This document shows, piece after piece, positions 1 through 5,172 of a DNA stretch of 5,172 nucleotides. The stretch lies in contig QHBL01000155.1 in NCBI GenBank assembly GCA_003244125.1, positions 1-5,172 on the forward strand, written 5' to 3'. The notes under the pieces are model-generated. The model had not been told where the DNA came from and did no database searches. It worked only from the letters and a program-made list of their open reading frames with translations. The DNA comes from Chthoniobacterales bacterium (GTDB taxonomy: Bacteria > Verrucomicrobiota > Verrucomicrobiae > Chthoniobacterales > UBA10450). Made by a program: the position numbers and the translations under genes. The first letter of the stretch is position 1. Each line of letters opens with the position of its first letter.

Positions 1-275
1 AAAAGCTGCTGCACCCACCGGGCGCAATCGGGATGACTGACCAGCTGCCAGCCATCAGCTTTCTCCGCCAGCTGAAAGCCGCGCTCGTTTTGAATATATT
101 CAACCTTGAGCTGCCCGAGAGCAGCCGCGACCTCCGCCTCTTTCACCCGGGCGAACTCATTCGGCAAAAGCTCGTCGGTGTCACCAGCGTCCTTGAGGCC
201 ATCGGCCAACTCGCGAATCGTTAGCGGCTTCTGCGCGCTAAAGAGCAGCGCTTCGATGACCTGAGACAAGGTCAT
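1..275 (-). CDS. scpB: Segregation and condensation protein ScpB, N-terminal part (cut by the left edge)
   Basis: The reading frame opens at an ATG at 275-273 and stays open to the window edge, giving 91 complete codons of the N-terminal half of ScpB. The protein begins MTLSQVIEALLFSAQKPLT, the typical ScpB opening helix, and continues with a winged-helix pattern ending in GFQLAEKADGWQLVSHP and a Trp (residues 66-87), the usual 'F-L-GGW-L-T-P' strand and wing of the family. ScpB works as a dimer with the kleisin ScpA and SMC in the condensin-like complex that compacts and segregates the chromosome in the cytoplasm. Residues about 28-50 are a charged stretch (DAGDTDELLPNEFARVKEAE) that looks longer than the helix linker I would expect in Firmicute ScpB; this is from memory, not an alignment. 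No clear Shine-Dalgarno sequence precedes the start. It lies 68 bp after glmM on the same strand and may be co-transcribed with it. The second winged-helix domain lies outside the window. The identification is quite secure. Confidence 0.88.
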   Translation of the reverse strand, partial: MTLSQVIEALLFSAQKPLTIRELADGLKDAGDTDELLPNEFARVKEAEVAAALGQLKVEYIQNERGFQLAEKADGWQLVSHPDCARWVQQL

Positions 276-343
276 AAGGATTTGGGAAGAGCCGACAGCG
301 GGAGAAGGACGAATCGTTCCTGGGTTGGTGCCTTCACACACAT
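276..343. other. Intergenic gap between glmM and scpB
   Basis: These 68 bp separate the glmM stop codon from the scpB start. No strong hairpin with a T-run, no convincing -35/-10 pair and no clear ribosome binding site is visible. A weak imperfect dyad (AGGACGAATCGTTCCT, 306-321) is the only structure and is too short to interpret. The absence of a terminator leaves glmM-scpB read-through possible. Confidence 0.5.
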
Positions 344-1732
344 TCAACCAATCGCTTTCTCGATCGCCTCGGCAATGCGGTTCGCCTGTTCGTCAATCTG
401 CTCGAGTTCCCGCCCTTCGATCAATAAGCGGATCTTCGGTTCAGTTCCTGAGTAACGTAGCAATACGCGGCCTTTTCCAGTGAGCTGCTTTTCCGTTTCG
501 CTTACTAGCTTCATCACGCTTCTCATTTCCTCCAGCGGCGGCTTCGCTTTCACCCGGAGGTTTCGCTGCGCCTGCGGATACTTCCTCAGGCAACGCTTCA
601 GCTCGCTCAGCGCTTTCCCGCTCTCCTTCATGATACGCAGAATTTGCAGCGCGCTGATGATGCCATCGCCTGTGGTGGTGAAATCGCGGAAGATCATGTG
701 CCCGCTCTGCTCGCCCCCGACGTTGAGATTTCGCGCCACCATTTCCTCGAGCACATAACGATCGCCCACTTTGGCACGGATTACTTTGCCGCCGTGCCCG
801 GCCAGCGCCTCATCCAGGCCGAAGTTGCTCATCACTGTCGCGACCAGCGTCTCGTCCCGCAATTTCTTCCGCCGCAGAAGGTCGATGCTCGCGATGGCCA
901 GAATCTCATCACCATCGACCAGTTCACCCTTCTCATCGCAGAGCAAGACCCGGTCAGCATCTCCATCGTGCGTAAGGCCGACCTGCGCCCCGGACGCTTT
1001 CACCATGCGCTGAATCTCCGCCGGATACGTGCTGCCGCATTGCGCGTTAATGTTCGTACCATCCGGCGTGTTGTGCTCGACCACGATGTCAGCGCCGAGC
1101 TCGCGCAAAATGCACGGCGTCGATTTGTAAGCAGCGCCGTTTGCCACATCCACCGCCACGCGCAATTTTTCCAGCGTCATGCCGCGCGGGAAACTTTGCT
1201 TGGCGAACTCCACATAACGGCCAAGCGCGTCATCGATCCGGGTCGCCCGGCCAATCTTCGTAGCTGTCGGCCGGATCGCATCCACTTCGCCGCTGAACAC
1301 GAGCTGCTCGATTTGTTGTTCGACCGCGTCGTCGAGCTTGTAGCCGTCGTGCCGGAAAAATTTGATGCCGTTGTCTTCGTAGGAATTGTGCGAGGCGGAG
1401 AGTACGATTCCGGCGTCGGCGCGCAGCGAGCGCGTGATATACGCCACACCGGGCGTCGGCAACGGCCCGATCACGAGCACATCGACGCCGAGCGAAGTGA
1501 TGCCCGCGACAAACGCATTCTCCAGCATGTAACCGCTCAACCGCGTATCTTTGCCGAGCACGATCTTTGGCCGCGTGCCCGCCGGATGCTCGCGTGGATT
1601 GAGCCTGGTAAAAACATGCGCCGCGGCGCGTCCGAGTTTTAGCGCCGTCTCCGCCGTCACCGGCTCGACGTTAGCGACACCGCGCACCCCGTCGGTGCCG
1701 AAGAGTTTGCGGTTCTCGCTCACGTCAGCCAA
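344..1732 (-). CDS. glmM: Phosphoglucosamine mutase GlmM
   Basis: GlmM interconverts glucosamine-6-phosphate and glucosamine-1-phosphate in the cytoplasm, the step before GlmU makes UDP-GlcNAc for peptidoglycan and other envelope sugars. The 462-residue protein is slightly longer than the usual 445-450 and has all four hallmark sites of the alpha-D-phosphohexomutase family. These are the N-terminal KLFGTDGVRG (9-18); the phosphoserine loop SASHN (112-116, catalytic Ser114); the Mg-binding loop DGDADR (256-261); the sugar-binding GGEQSGH (339-345), the form expected for GlmM rather than phosphomannomutase; and the phosphate-binding RYSGTEPKIR (426-435). The residue after SASHN is Ser117 where many members have Pro. 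An in-frame TGA (1735-1733) lies directly before the TTG at 1732-1730, and the first in-frame ATG is Met69, after the conserved N-terminus. Translation must therefore start at this TTG or at the GTG at 1723-1721 (protein MSENRKLFG...). No good Shine-Dalgarno sequence decides between them. It is followed by scpB after 68 bp. Identification is very secure; the exact start is not. Confidence 0.96.
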   Translation of the reverse strand: MADVSENRKLFGTDGVRGVANVEPVTAETALKLGRAAAHVFTRLNPREHPAGTRPKIVLGKDTRLSGYMLENAFVAGITSLGVDVLVIGPLPTPGVAYITRSLRADAGIVLSASHNSYEDNGIKFFRHDGYKLDDAVEQQIEQLVFSGEVDAIRPTATKIGRATRIDDALGRYVEFAKQSFPRGMTLEKLRVAVDVANGAAYKSTPCILRELGADIVVEHNTPDGTNINAQCGSTYPAEIQRMVKASGAQVGLTHDGDADRVLLCDEKGELVDGDEILAIASIDLLRRKKLRDETLVATVMSNFGLDEALAGHGGKVIRAKVGDRYVLEEMVARNLNVGGEQSGHMIFRDFTTTGDGIISALQILRIMKESGKALSELKRCLRKYPQAQRNLRVKAKPPLEEMRSVMKLVSETEKQLTGKGRVLLRYSGTEPKIRLLIEGRELEQIDEQANRIAEAIEKAIG

Positions 1733-1767
1733 TCAAATGCGATTCGGGGAAGTCGTAAACAAAAACC
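1733..1767 (-). promoter_or_regulatory. Leader of glmM; probable site of its promoter and translation signals, none clearly recognised
   Basis: If the hairpin at 1768-1851 terminates the upstream transcript, only about 35 bp are left for a glmM promoter before its start, unless the promoter lies in or above the repeat. Reading on the minus strand, the segment starts with GGTTTTTGTTTACG and ends with GCATTTGA just before the TTG start. I see no convincing sigma-70 -35/-10 pair and no purine-rich ribosome binding site. This entry marks the position only. Confidence 0.2.
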
Positions 1768-1851
1768 GTCATCCCGAGCGACAGGCCGAGGATCCCGTGG
1801 AAACTGCCTCACATTTGCGCAACGGGATCCCTCGACCTCGCTCGGGATGAC
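1761..1851 (-). terminator. Probable Rho-independent terminator of the glycosyltransferase gene, built from an inverted repeat
   Basis: On the minus strand the transcript leaving the glycosyltransferase gene runs into a long imperfect stem (arms 1851-1822 and 1798-1768, loop about 23 nt). The stem is followed by GG and then TTTTTGTTT (1765-1757). A GC-rich stem followed by a T-run on this strand only is the layout of an intrinsic terminator. The loop is long and the T-run is broken by one G, so efficiency is uncertain. On the plus strand no T-run follows the hairpin. Confidence 0.6.
1768..1851. repeat. Long imperfect inverted repeat of the GTCATCCCGAGC family
   Basis: The left arm (1768-1798) begins GTCATCCCGAGCGACAGGCC and ends GAGGATCCCGT. 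The reverse complement of the right arm (1822-1851) begins GTCATCCCGAGCGAGGTCGA and ends GGGATCCCGTT. The first 14 bases match exactly, and the rest match apart from small indels and single mismatches. The loop is about 23 bp (1799-1821). The outermost base of the right arm, C1851, is the complement of the last base of the glycosyltransferase TAG stop, so the element starts inside the stop codon. Related half-copies lie at 5127-5172. Elements of this look are dispersed between genes in several soil phyla (general knowledge); copy number in this genome cannot be seen here. Confidence 0.85.
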
Positions 1852-3584
1852 TATTGCGACTTCGCTCCCTTGCTGCGGTCATGGTCGCTGAAGAAAACGC
1901 ACTCGCTTTCAATCCCCAGCAACGTCGCCCATTTCAGCGAGAACTTCTGCATGTCCACCGTGCGCAAAATCAGCGGAGACCAATCCTTGTATTCACCTTT
2001 GATAATGTCGCCGAGTTTGTTCTGGCTTCCGCTTACCGGCGTAAGATACAGACCGTTGACCGGTCCGCCGAGAACGCCGCAATCATTCAGCTCGGTAAAA
2101 TGTTGGATCGTGTCGGGCAGCCACACGCTGCGGCGGTCGGCATACCAGGCGATCGCCGCCGGCATGTCCGAAGCGACGGCCTCGTTCGGTTTCATCCAGT
2201 CGTTCAGCACCGCAATGTAGGGCGGGACGTAGGGCGGCCAGCGAATCTGTGGCCGTGCTGCGGGTGCGAAATACGGCAGATTAAGAACCAGCGGCAAGGC
2301 GCAGACGAAGTAAAGCGCCACGATAAATCCCAACCGCGCTAGCTCAGGAAATCCAAACCGATTCCATTGCACGAGCAGCCAGGCCAGGCCGAAGCAGCTC
2401 ATGATGGGGACGAACAACACCTGTAGCTCGTTAGCCGCCACGCCATCTTCCCGGGTCACGCCGTAAAGCGCCATGCCAATCAGCGCGCCGCCCCACATCG
2501 CCAGAATCATCCAGCGCAGCGCCGCCGCATCTCGGCTCTTGAATTGATGGAGCAGGCTGACGAAGAACATCAGCGCCACCACGCTCCAGCCGAGATCGCC
2601 GAAGAGGCCGCTCGTCTCGTTGAAAAAGTTTGCGATGATCTTGTCGCGGAACGCCGCTACGCCGGCGCTGCCATCACTCACGAGCATGCGCATATGGGCC
2701 GCCTCGGAGTGGCGCACTCCATCGAGCACCGCGTAGGCAGCGACGCCCGCCGGATTTCCAGTGAGGATAAAATTCCTCAGTAACCACGGAGCGTACATAA
2801 CCGCGACTACGCCGAGCACGATCAACGCTGAACGCACCCGCGACCGGAAATAAAACGCAATGAAGAGGAGCGCTCCGAAAAACATCCAGAGCGTAAGCGC
2901 ATGGGACAGCGCGAGCAGACCAAATCCGGCGCCGGCTGCCGCCAGCCATCGCGTCGCGGGCTGTCCGGCGTGTCGCGCCTGAATCGCGCGCACCAGCGCG
3001 TAAAGCGTGGCGTTGAAAATCAGCAGCATTAACATCTGCGGCAGCCCGCTCAGTGAGTATTGCCAGAGCAGGTCGCACAACAGCACCAGCCCGCAGGCGA
3101 GGAAGGCGAGGCGTTGATCGAATAACCGCCGCGCCACCAGAAAAAGCACCACGATCGAAAACAGAAAGAGCACGACGGCTTCCGCTGCGATGACTTTGTC
3201 GCCGGCGTAAACCAGATCGCTCGGACTCATCTTCCAATGCGATTTGATCAGGCGCAGTGCAACGGCCTCGACCAGCGGCGGCAGTGGCGCTTCGTAGGTG
3301 TCGAACTGGATATTGCGCGCGACGTTTTTGCCGTGCGCGGAAAGCTGGCCGATGGCGCGCGGCCGGATGAAATTCGTGCGCCAACCCTGAAAGCTTGCGA
3401 TGTGCCGCGCGATCTGCGCCTGGTCCATGGCCGGCGCTGTGACCAGCCCGCGAAAATGATAGAGCTGATAAACCGCAAGCACGACTGCGCCGACGAGCAG
3501 GAGCGAACGCCGAATCCACAGCGCGACTGCGCCCGTCTCGAGCGTGTGCACCGCTTTCTGGATGAAATCAGCCGAACCAGGCAT
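1851..3584 (-). CDS. Multi-pass membrane glycosyltransferase of the GT-C (PMT/ArnT-like) type
   Basis: This 577-residue protein probably transfers a sugar from a polyprenyl-phosphate donor to an acceptor on the outer face of the cytoplasmic membrane; donor and acceptor cannot be read from sequence. A first membrane helix (about 24-46) is followed by an external loop with MDQAQIARHI (53-62). Asp54 sits where PMT-family enzymes carry their catalytic Asp, and the loop continues with the YEAPLPPLVEA stretch (97-107), similar to the E-x-PPL motif of the family. About ten more hydrophobic helices follow, roughly at 131-151, 158-178, 181-201, 213-230, 231-246, 251-272, 331-346, 356-376, 386-406 and 417-437. 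Residues 438-577 form a soluble, probably extracytoplasmic, C-terminal domain containing SDMPAAIAWYADR (472-484) and few hydrophobic runs. The ATG at 3584-3582 is used because it puts a short charged N-terminus before helix 1; no strong Shine-Dalgarno sequence is seen. It lies 91 bp after the regulator gene and its TAG stop touches an inverted repeat. The family call is fairly sure, the exact role unknown. Confidence 0.75.
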   Translation of the reverse strand: MPGSADFIQKAVHTLETGAVALWIRRSLLLVGAVVLAVYQLYHFRGLVTAPAMDQAQIARHIASFQGWRTNFIRPRAIGQLSAHGKNVARNIQFDTYEAPLPPLVEAVALRLIKSHWKMSPSDLVYAGDKVIAAEAVVLFLFSIVVLFLVARRLFDQRLAFLACGLVLLCDLLWQYSLSGLPQMLMLLIFNATLYALVRAIQARHAGQPATRWLAAAGAGFGLLALSHALTLWMFFGALLFIAFYFRSRVRSALIVLGVVAVMYAPWLLRNFILTGNPAGVAAYAVLDGVRHSEAAHMRMLVSDGSAGVAAFRDKIIANFFNETSGLFGDLGWSVVALMFFVSLLHQFKSRDAAALRWMILAMWGGALIGMALYGVTREDGVAANELQVLFVPIMSCFGLAWLLVQWNRFGFPELARLGFIVALYFVCALPLVLNLPYFAPAARPQIRWPPYVPPYIAVLNDWMKPNEAVASDMPAAIAWYADRRSVWLPDTIQHFTELNDCGVLGGPVNGLYLTPVSGSQNKLGDIIKGEYKDWSPLILRTVDMQKFSLKWATLLGIESECVFFSDHDRSKGAKSQ

Positions 3585-3590
3585 AGCTCA

Positions 3591-3740
3591 GAAATTCGAA
3601 CTTCAAACTTCGAAATCCGAAACAAACAAGCACAAATGGGAATCAGAGCGCACAGATTTGCGCGGCTCTGCGTGTTTAACAATTCTGGATTTCGGAATTT
3701 GGATTTGTTTCGGGATTCGATATTCGGGTTTCGGATTTCC
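3591..3740. repeat. TTCGAA/CCGAAAC-rich intergenic repeat with inverted arms, overlapping the end of the regulator gene
   Basis: The segment is built from short units such as TTCGAA, AAATCCGAAAC and CGAAACAAA. AAATCCGAAAC at 3613-3623 has an exact 11-bp inverted partner at 3728-3738. CGAAATCCGAAACAAA at 3611-3626 pairs with 3704-3719 at 14 of 16 positions. Between the arms, CAGAGC (3644-3649) and GCTCTG (3665-3670) can form a small inner stem. Base composition is visibly richer in A/T than the flanking genes. The element covers the 91-bp gap before the glycosyltransferase and extends into the last 20 codons of the response regulator. It has no coding capacity of its own that I can support. 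Confidence 0.75.
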
Positions 3741-5094
3741 CCGCATTCATCTCATTCAATTTGCGATGTAATGTGCGCCGGCTGATGCCGAGCTGCTTCG
3801 CCGCCGCAGTGATATTTCCTTTCGTCGCGGCCAGAGCTTGCGCAATGAGCCGTTTCTCCGTCTGCGCCAGGTCGAGCGGGTTGATCGTTTCAGAAACGCC
3901 GAACGCTGCCGCTCCCGCGCGCTGCCGCACACTCGCGGGCAAATCGCGCAACGTCACCTTGGGTCCGTTCGCCATCACCACCCCGTGCTCGATGGCGGTG
4001 CGCAGCTCGCGCACGTTTCCCGGCCAATCGTAAACGAGCAGAGTGTTCATCGCCTCAGTGGTAATCTCGAAGACACGTTTGTCATTCGCCTTCGAGAAAT
4101 GGCGCAGGAACGCGCGCACCAGCAGCGGAATGTCTTCTTTTCGCGCGCGCAATGGCGGCATGACGATGCGCACAACATTCAAGCGAAAGTACAGGTCTTC
4201 GCGAAATTTCCCTTCGCGCACGAGCTGCTCCAGGTTCTTGTTTGTCGCCGCGACAATGCGCACATCGGCGCGCAGCGTTTGCGTCCCGCCGACGCGTTCG
4301 AAGGAGCGCTCTTCGCTCATGACGCGCAACAATTTCACCTGCGTGCTGGCATCGATGTCGCCGATCTCATCGAGGAAAATCGTGCCACCGCTGGCCTGTT
4401 CGAAACGCCCCATACGCCGTTCGTGCGCGCCAGTAAACGCCCCGCGCTCATGTCCGAACAACTCGCTTTCCAGCAATGTCGGCGACAAAGCCGCGCAATG
4501 CACCGCCACGAATTTCGCTTTGTTCCGCCGGCTGAGATTGTGAAGGGCGTGCGCGGCCAATTCCTTTCCGGTGCCGCTCTCGCCCTCGATAAGCACATTC
4601 GCGGAGGACGGCGCGACCTGCCGGATCGTGTCGAGCACCTCGCGTAACGCGGCTGATTCGCCCAGAATATTCTCCAGCCCAAACCGCTGATCGATCTGCT
4701 GCTTGAGCGTGCGGTTCTCCTGTTCCATCCGCCGCGATTGCAGCGCGCGCGCGATGAGCATCTCCACCTTGTCGAGATTTAGCGGCTTGGTGACAAAATC
4801 GTAAGCGCCACATTTCATCGCTTCGACTGCGGTGTCGACTGAACCGTAAGCGGTCATCATGATGCAGATCGGCGGGTGTGCCATCTTCAGCGCGCGCTCG
4901 ATGAGCTGCATGCCGTCCTCATTTCCCAGGCGCAAATCCGTGAGCAAGAGCTCCACCGACTCGCGCTCGAGTACGCTCATCGCCCCGCCAGTGTCTTCGG
5001 CGACATAGACATCATACTCATCCTCGAGCAGCCGCCGCAACCCATCGCGCGTGTGCTTCTCGTCATCGACGATGAGAATGGTGGCCTTCGTCAT
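3676..5094 (-). CDS. Sigma-54-dependent response regulator (NtrC/AtoC family)
   Basis: This 472-residue cytoplasmic regulator activates sigma-54 RNA polymerase when phosphorylated by a sensor kinase. Residues 1-120 are a receiver domain with acidic pocket Asp10-Asp11, phospho-acceptor Asp53 in LTDLRL, Thr81 and Lys103. The central AAA+ domain (about 140-375) has Walker A GESGTGKE (171-178), the sigma-54-contact loop GAFTGA (218-223), Walker B TIFLDEIGD (238-246), the arginine-finger region FREDLYFRLNV (297-307) and the sensor II motif WPGNVREL (357-364). A Fis-type helix-turn-helix lies at about 410-448 (GNITAAAKQLGISRRTLHRKL). All catalytic positions are intact, so it should be an active activator. 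Homologues usually end just after RTLHRKLNEM; here the last 20 residues (453-472) are Ser/Glu/Asn/Pro-rich and come from a repeat element. The start ATG at 5094-5092 fits the receiver domain MTKATILIVDDE; no strong Shine-Dalgarno sequence precedes it. No kinase gene is in the window, so signal and targets are unknown. A generic family name is safer than a gene symbol. Confidence 0.95.
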   Translation of the reverse strand: MTKATILIVDDEKHTRDGLRRLLEDEYDVYVAEDTGGAMSVLERESVELLLTDLRLGNEDGMQLIERALKMAHPPICIMMTAYGSVDTAVEAMKCGAYDFVTKPLNLDKVEMLIARALQSRRMEQENRTLKQQIDQRFGLENILGESAALREVLDTIRQVAPSSANVLIEGESGTGKELAAHALHNLSRRNKAKFVAVHCAALSPTLLESELFGHERGAFTGAHERRMGRFEQASGGTIFLDEIGDIDASTQVKLLRVMSEERSFERVGGTQTLRADVRIVAATNKNLEQLVREGKFREDLYFRLNVVRIVMPPLRARKEDIPLLVRAFLRHFSKANDKRVFEITTEAMNTLLVYDWPGNVRELRTAIEHGVVMANGPKVTLRDLPASVRQRAGAAAFGVSETINPLDLAQTEKRLIAQALAATKGNITAAAKQLGISRRTLHRKLNEMNAGKSETRISNPETNPNSEIQNC

Positions 5095-5101
5095 TCGGAA
5101 C

Positions 5102-5109
5102 GAACGTTC
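5102..5109. promoter_or_regulatory. Short palindrome GAACGTTC just upstream of the response regulator gene
   Basis: An exact 8-bp palindrome sits 7 bp before the regulator start codon, and a second GAACG follows at 5114-5118. The position would suit an operator or an mRNA structure, but an 8-bp palindrome is short enough to occur by chance. No sigma-54 -24/-12 pair or clear -35/-10 pair was seen in 5095-5172. Confidence 0.2.
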
Positions 5110-5126
5110 TCTCGAACGCAGAGTTT

Positions 5127-5172
5127 GTCATCCTCCGAGCCGCGCCATCCCGTCATCCTGAGCCGCGAAGAC
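5127..5172 (+). repeat. Two tandem partial copies of the GTCATCCYGAGC repeat, cut by the right edge
   Basis: GTCATCCT at 5127-5134 is followed after two extra bases by GAGCCGCG. A second GTCATCCT at 5152-5159 is followed directly by GAGCCGCGAAGAC up to the window edge. The two copies start 25 bp apart in direct orientation and match the first bases of the inverted repeat at 1768-1851 (GTCATCCCGAGC). The right-hand copy probably continues beyond the window, so its full length and any inverted partner are not visible. Confidence 0.65.

Noticed and set aside
33..224. Small plus-strand frame at the left edge (63 codons)
   Set aside because: It is antisense to scpB, whose minus-strand translation is recognisable from its first residue.
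306..321. Imperfect dyad AGGACGAATCGTTCCT between glmM and scpB as terminator or operator
   Set aside because: The stem is interrupted by a bulge, the loop would be too tight and no T-run follows. It is compatible with chance.
318..335. Possible sigma-54 -24 element (AGGCAC on the minus strand) upstream of scpB
   Set aside because: The -12 half at the right spacing reads GG instead of GC and lacks TTGC, so it does not meet the consensus.
644..1642. Long open frame on the plus strand, antisense to glmM (332 codons)
   Set aside because: It lies wholly inside glmM, whose product has every family motif. The antisense product is rich in Arg, His and Ala with no recognisable domain, as expected from GC-rich shadow frames.
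1815..1833. Possible sigma-54 promoter in the repeat before glmM (minus-strand GG...GTTGC)
   Set aside because: The GG to GC spacing is 9 instead of 10 bases and the match is created by the repeat arm itself.
2674..3519. Minus-strand frame overlapping the glycosyltransferase (281 codons)
   Set aside because: It is a shifted frame of the membrane protein gene. The Arg/Ala-rich product has no membrane helices or motifs, while the main frame shows a coherent GT-C layout.
3838..4647. Long open frame on the plus strand, antisense to the response regulator (269 codons)
   Set aside because: It mirrors the AAA+ region of a clearly real gene and has no recognisable fold or motif.
3591..5172. Repeats considered as a CRISPR array
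   Set aside because: The copies are few, diverged, arranged as inverted pairs or one short tandem pair, and not regularly spaced. No cas gene is present.

Overview
The window reads almost entirely on the minus strand. It holds three complete genes and one partial gene, all facing the same way. In transcription order they are: a sigma-54-dependent response regulator (5094 to 3676), a multi-pass membrane protein of the GT-C glycosyltransferase (PMT/ArnT-like) type (3584 to 1851), phosphoglucosamine mutase GlmM (1732 to 344), and the N-terminal 91 residues of segregation and condensation protein ScpB (275 to beyond the left edge). No tRNA, rRNA, CRISPR array, transposase or phage gene was seen.

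The DNA is moderately GC-rich and the start sites lack clear Shine-Dalgarno sequences. The intergenic gaps (78 bp visible, then 91, 118 and 68 bp) are largely filled by short repeats of two kinds. One is a GTCATCCYGAGC-type element, seen as a long inverted repeat at 1768-1851 and as two tandem partial copies at 5127-5172. The other is a TTCGAA/CCGAAAC-rich element at about 3591-3740. This architecture, together with the ScpB and regulator sequences, suggests a soil-type member of the PVC group, most likely Verrucomicrobiota. That placement is inference from general familiarity, not from a search.

Functionally, GlmM makes glucosamine-1-phosphate on the route to UDP-GlcNAc for the cell envelope. 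The membrane protein probably transfers a sugar from a polyprenyl carrier outside the cytoplasmic membrane. ScpB belongs to the SMC chromosome-condensation complex. The regulator is an NtrC-type activator with every expected catalytic and sigma-54-contact motif; its sensor kinase is not in the window. The genes are unlikely to form one tight operon, because a strong hairpin followed by a T-rich run separates the glycosyltransferase from glmM.

I found no convincing undescribed multi-gene system. The points most worth a second look concern the repeats: one has supplied the last 20 codons of the regulator, another starts inside the stop codon of the glycosyltransferase and looks like its terminator. 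In addition, glmM must start at a non-ATG codon.
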